Below, in pieces: positions 5,471 to 6,524 of a stretch of 6,524 nt of DNA. The stretch is taken from positions 1 through 6,524 of the forward strand of contig SYLK01000350.1 of the NCBI GenBank assembly GCA_005809115.1, given 5' to 3'. Below the pieces are notes generated by a model. It searched no databases, was not told the DNA's origin, and worked only from the letters and a program-made list of their open reading frames with translations. The stretch is from Planctomyces sp. (lineage in GTDB: Bacteria > Planctomycetota > Planctomycetia > Planctomycetales > Planctomycetaceae). The first letter of the stretch is position 1. Each line of letters opens with the position of its first letter. The translations under genes were made by a program, and so were the position numbers.

Positions 5471-6524
5471 ATGCCGTTGACTTCGTCGCGGACTCATCCC
5501 CGCCCGGCTCGCCAGCAGGTGCGCCGCCCGGCTCGCCGGCAGGTGCCCCGCCGAACGCCCCACTCAGCCCGTCACCCAACGCCGTTATGGATTGTTCGTC
5601 GCATTTTCCGCAGGCCTCACGAAGTCCCTTCTCCCCCTTGCCAGGGGGAGAAGGTGGCCGAAGGCCGGATGAGGGGGTTCGTCGCTGGTTGCGGTCCCGG
5701 AAAAGTGTTTTACGGCGTTGTCGGTCACCCGGAGCGCAGCGCTCAATTCGGCCGGCCGGTCCTGGCTGCGGCTGTGCTGGCACTGCTGACGGCGACACTG
5801 GTCTGCTGCCACTGCTGCGCAGGCCAGGGACCTGCGGACGACGAGTCGATGGCGGCGAACGGCCTGCTGGGCGAGTACCGTACCGCCAGGCAGCGGATCC
5901 GGCGAATTGATCCCCGCCCTGCCTTTGACTGGCAGCATGCAACTCCCGATGTCCGACTGGCACGGGAACCTTTCGAGGTTGTCTGGACCGGGATGATCCT
6001 TGTGCGGGATGGCACCCGATTTCAGTTTCATGCCCGCGTCAACGGCGGTGTTCGCGTTGACATCGGCACGGAAACCGTGCTGGAGACTGAGCCGCTGAGA
6101 GGCCGCTTCGTCAGTGGGCGCGAGGTGACACTGGCTGCAGGGGAACACACGCTGACCGTGAACTACAACTCGCCCGAGACCGCGGACCCGGCCGGTCTGC
6201 AGATTTTCTGGTCCTCCGATGCGTTTCCACTGGAGCCACTTTCGGCCGATATTCTGACGCACGAATCCACAGACAGTGTGGTGCTCCGGCAGCAGGCTTC
6301 CGGCTCGCTGCTGTCAGATGCCTACCGCTGCGCCGCGTGTCATGCGGATTCCGGTGAACCTGATGTTCCGGCCGCTCCGGATCTGGACCATGTGGCGGCT
6401 GGCAACACGCTGGCGATCCTGCGGCAGCGTCTGCTGGATCCTGCAGACGTCGTGCCCAATACGCGGATGCCGCACTTCGGGCTGTCACCCGAACAGGCCG
6501 ACCAGATCGCTGCCTGGCTGCTGC
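5471..6524 (+). CDS. Secreted PA14-domain c-type cytochrome, 3' end cut by window edge
   Basis: The frame is open to the right edge. Counting from ATG 5471, an odd arginine-rich N-terminus (1 to about 92) is followed by a hydrophobic export segment (RPVLAAAVLALLTATLV, about 95-111), a cysteine cluster CCHCC, and a PA14-like beta domain from about 130 to 260 (GLLGEY, FDW, FEVVWTGMILV, FQFHARVNGGVRVDIG, AGEHTLTVNY). A cytochrome c domain follows, with CAACH at 287-291 binding haem and MPHFGLSPEQ (Met333) as likely sixth ligand. PA14 modules often bind carbohydrates, and PA14/cytochrome fusions are typical of planctomycetes. The protein should act in the periplasm, perhaps passing electrons from oxidation of a bound substrate, which is inference; further domains probably lie beyond the window. 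The start is uncertain. ATG 5471 has the best ribosome binding site and is 13 bp after the previous stop, but the first 66 codons cross two repeats. ATG 5669 lies inside a repeat and has only a weak GAAGG upstream, and GTG 5705 has no good site. Confidence 0.8.
   Translation, partial: MPLTSSRTHPRPARQQVRRPARRQVPRRTPHSARHPTPLWIVRRIFRRPHEVPSPPCQGEKVAEGRMRGFVAGCGPGKVFYGVVGHPERSAQFGRPVLAAAVLALLTATLVCCHCCAGQGPADDESMAANGLLGEYRTARQRIRRIDPRPAFDWQHATPDVRLAREPFEVVWTGMILVRDGTRFQFHARVNGGVRVDIGTETVLETEPLRGRFVSGREVTLAAGEHTLTVNYNSPETADPAGLQIFWSSDAFPLEPLSADILTHESTDSVVLRQQASGSLLSDAYRCAACHADSGEPDVPAAPDLDHVAAGNTLAILRQRLLDPADVVPNTRMPHFGLSPEQADQIAAWLL
5502..5549. repeat. Tandem repeat, two 24-bp units
   Basis: The units at 5502-5525 and 5526-5549 each begin GCCCGGCTCGCC and match at 22 of 24 positions. 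The unit length is a multiple of three, so it adds eight residues per copy without shifting the frame if translated from ATG 5471 (two RRPAR/RPARQ-like blocks). On the minus strand it reads as GAPAGEPG twice, with no gene there to support it. Confidence 0.75.
5619..5682. repeat. Palindromic dispersed-type repeat element
   Basis: The core is a perfect hairpin with 12-bp arms (5627-5638 and 5643-5654, arm CCTTCTCCCCCT) and a TGCC loop. A short second stem GGCC-GAA-GGCC follows (about 5656-5666), then GGATGAGGGGG. The whole is bounded by ACGAA (5619-5623) and its inverse TTCGT (5678-5682). From memory, very similar hairpin units occur between genes in many copies in GC-rich bacterial genomes; copy number here cannot be seen from one window. 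No T-run follows, so it is not a standard intrinsic terminator, though it may affect the stability or translation of the operon mRNA. It contains the alternative ATG at 5669. Confidence 0.7.

Noticed and set aside
5627..5654. Strong hairpin as an intrinsic terminator after the sulfatase-fold gene
   Set aside because: The stem is followed by GC-rich sequence with no T-run on either strand, and the downstream gene lies in the same orientation. It fits a dispersed palindromic repeat better.
5325..5963. Minus-strand frame with GAPAGEPG collagen-like repeats
   Set aside because: The repeats are just the reverse reading of the 24-bp tandem repeat. The rest of the frame is antisense to the TPR and PA14 coding regions.

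Overview
The window looks like chromosomal DNA of a GC-rich bacterium, most likely a planctomycete (Planctomycetota). This is an inference from gene content: a sulfatase-fold protein fused to TPRs, a secreted PA14 plus c-type cytochrome protein, and an MfnD-like ATP-grasp protein. No rRNA, tRNA, CRISPR array or transposase was seen.

The layout is divergent. On the minus strand, positions 1-1493 hold a two-gene unit: a small BON-domain protein (1176-1493), then an ATP-grasp ligase (1-1194) that overlaps its end and runs off the left edge. Positions 1494-1975 are intergenic, with two dyads and a possible promoter. On the plus strand, positions 1976-6524 hold a tight three-gene unit: an M20 amidohydrolase (1976-3325), a membrane-anchored sulfatase-fold protein with about seven TPRs (3322-5457, ATGA overlap), and a PA14/cytochrome c protein (from 5471, running off the right edge). 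The ATP-grasp and PA14/cytochrome genes are open at the window edges, so a search for closed ORFs misses both.

The plus-strand genes are spaced like an operon, with a 4-bp overlap and then a 13-bp gap. They encode one predicted cytoplasmic metallo-amidohydrolase and two envelope proteins, but the sequence does not show a shared pathway. The ATP-grasp protein resembles the tyramine-glutamate ligase type that belongs to methanofuran synthesis. Because planctomycetes can carry tetrahydromethanopterin-linked C1 genes, that is the most attractive role, but it is unproven here.

The main oddities are these. A perfect 29-bp inverted copy of an internal ATP-grasp segment sits exactly at the left edge, which suggests an assembly fold-back. 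The sulfatase-fold protein has threonine where sulfatases carry the formylglycine residue. The N-terminal coding region of the PA14/cytochrome gene runs through a tandem repeat and a palindromic repeat, so its true start is unclear. The ATP-grasp gene may start at a CTG in a CTGA overlap.
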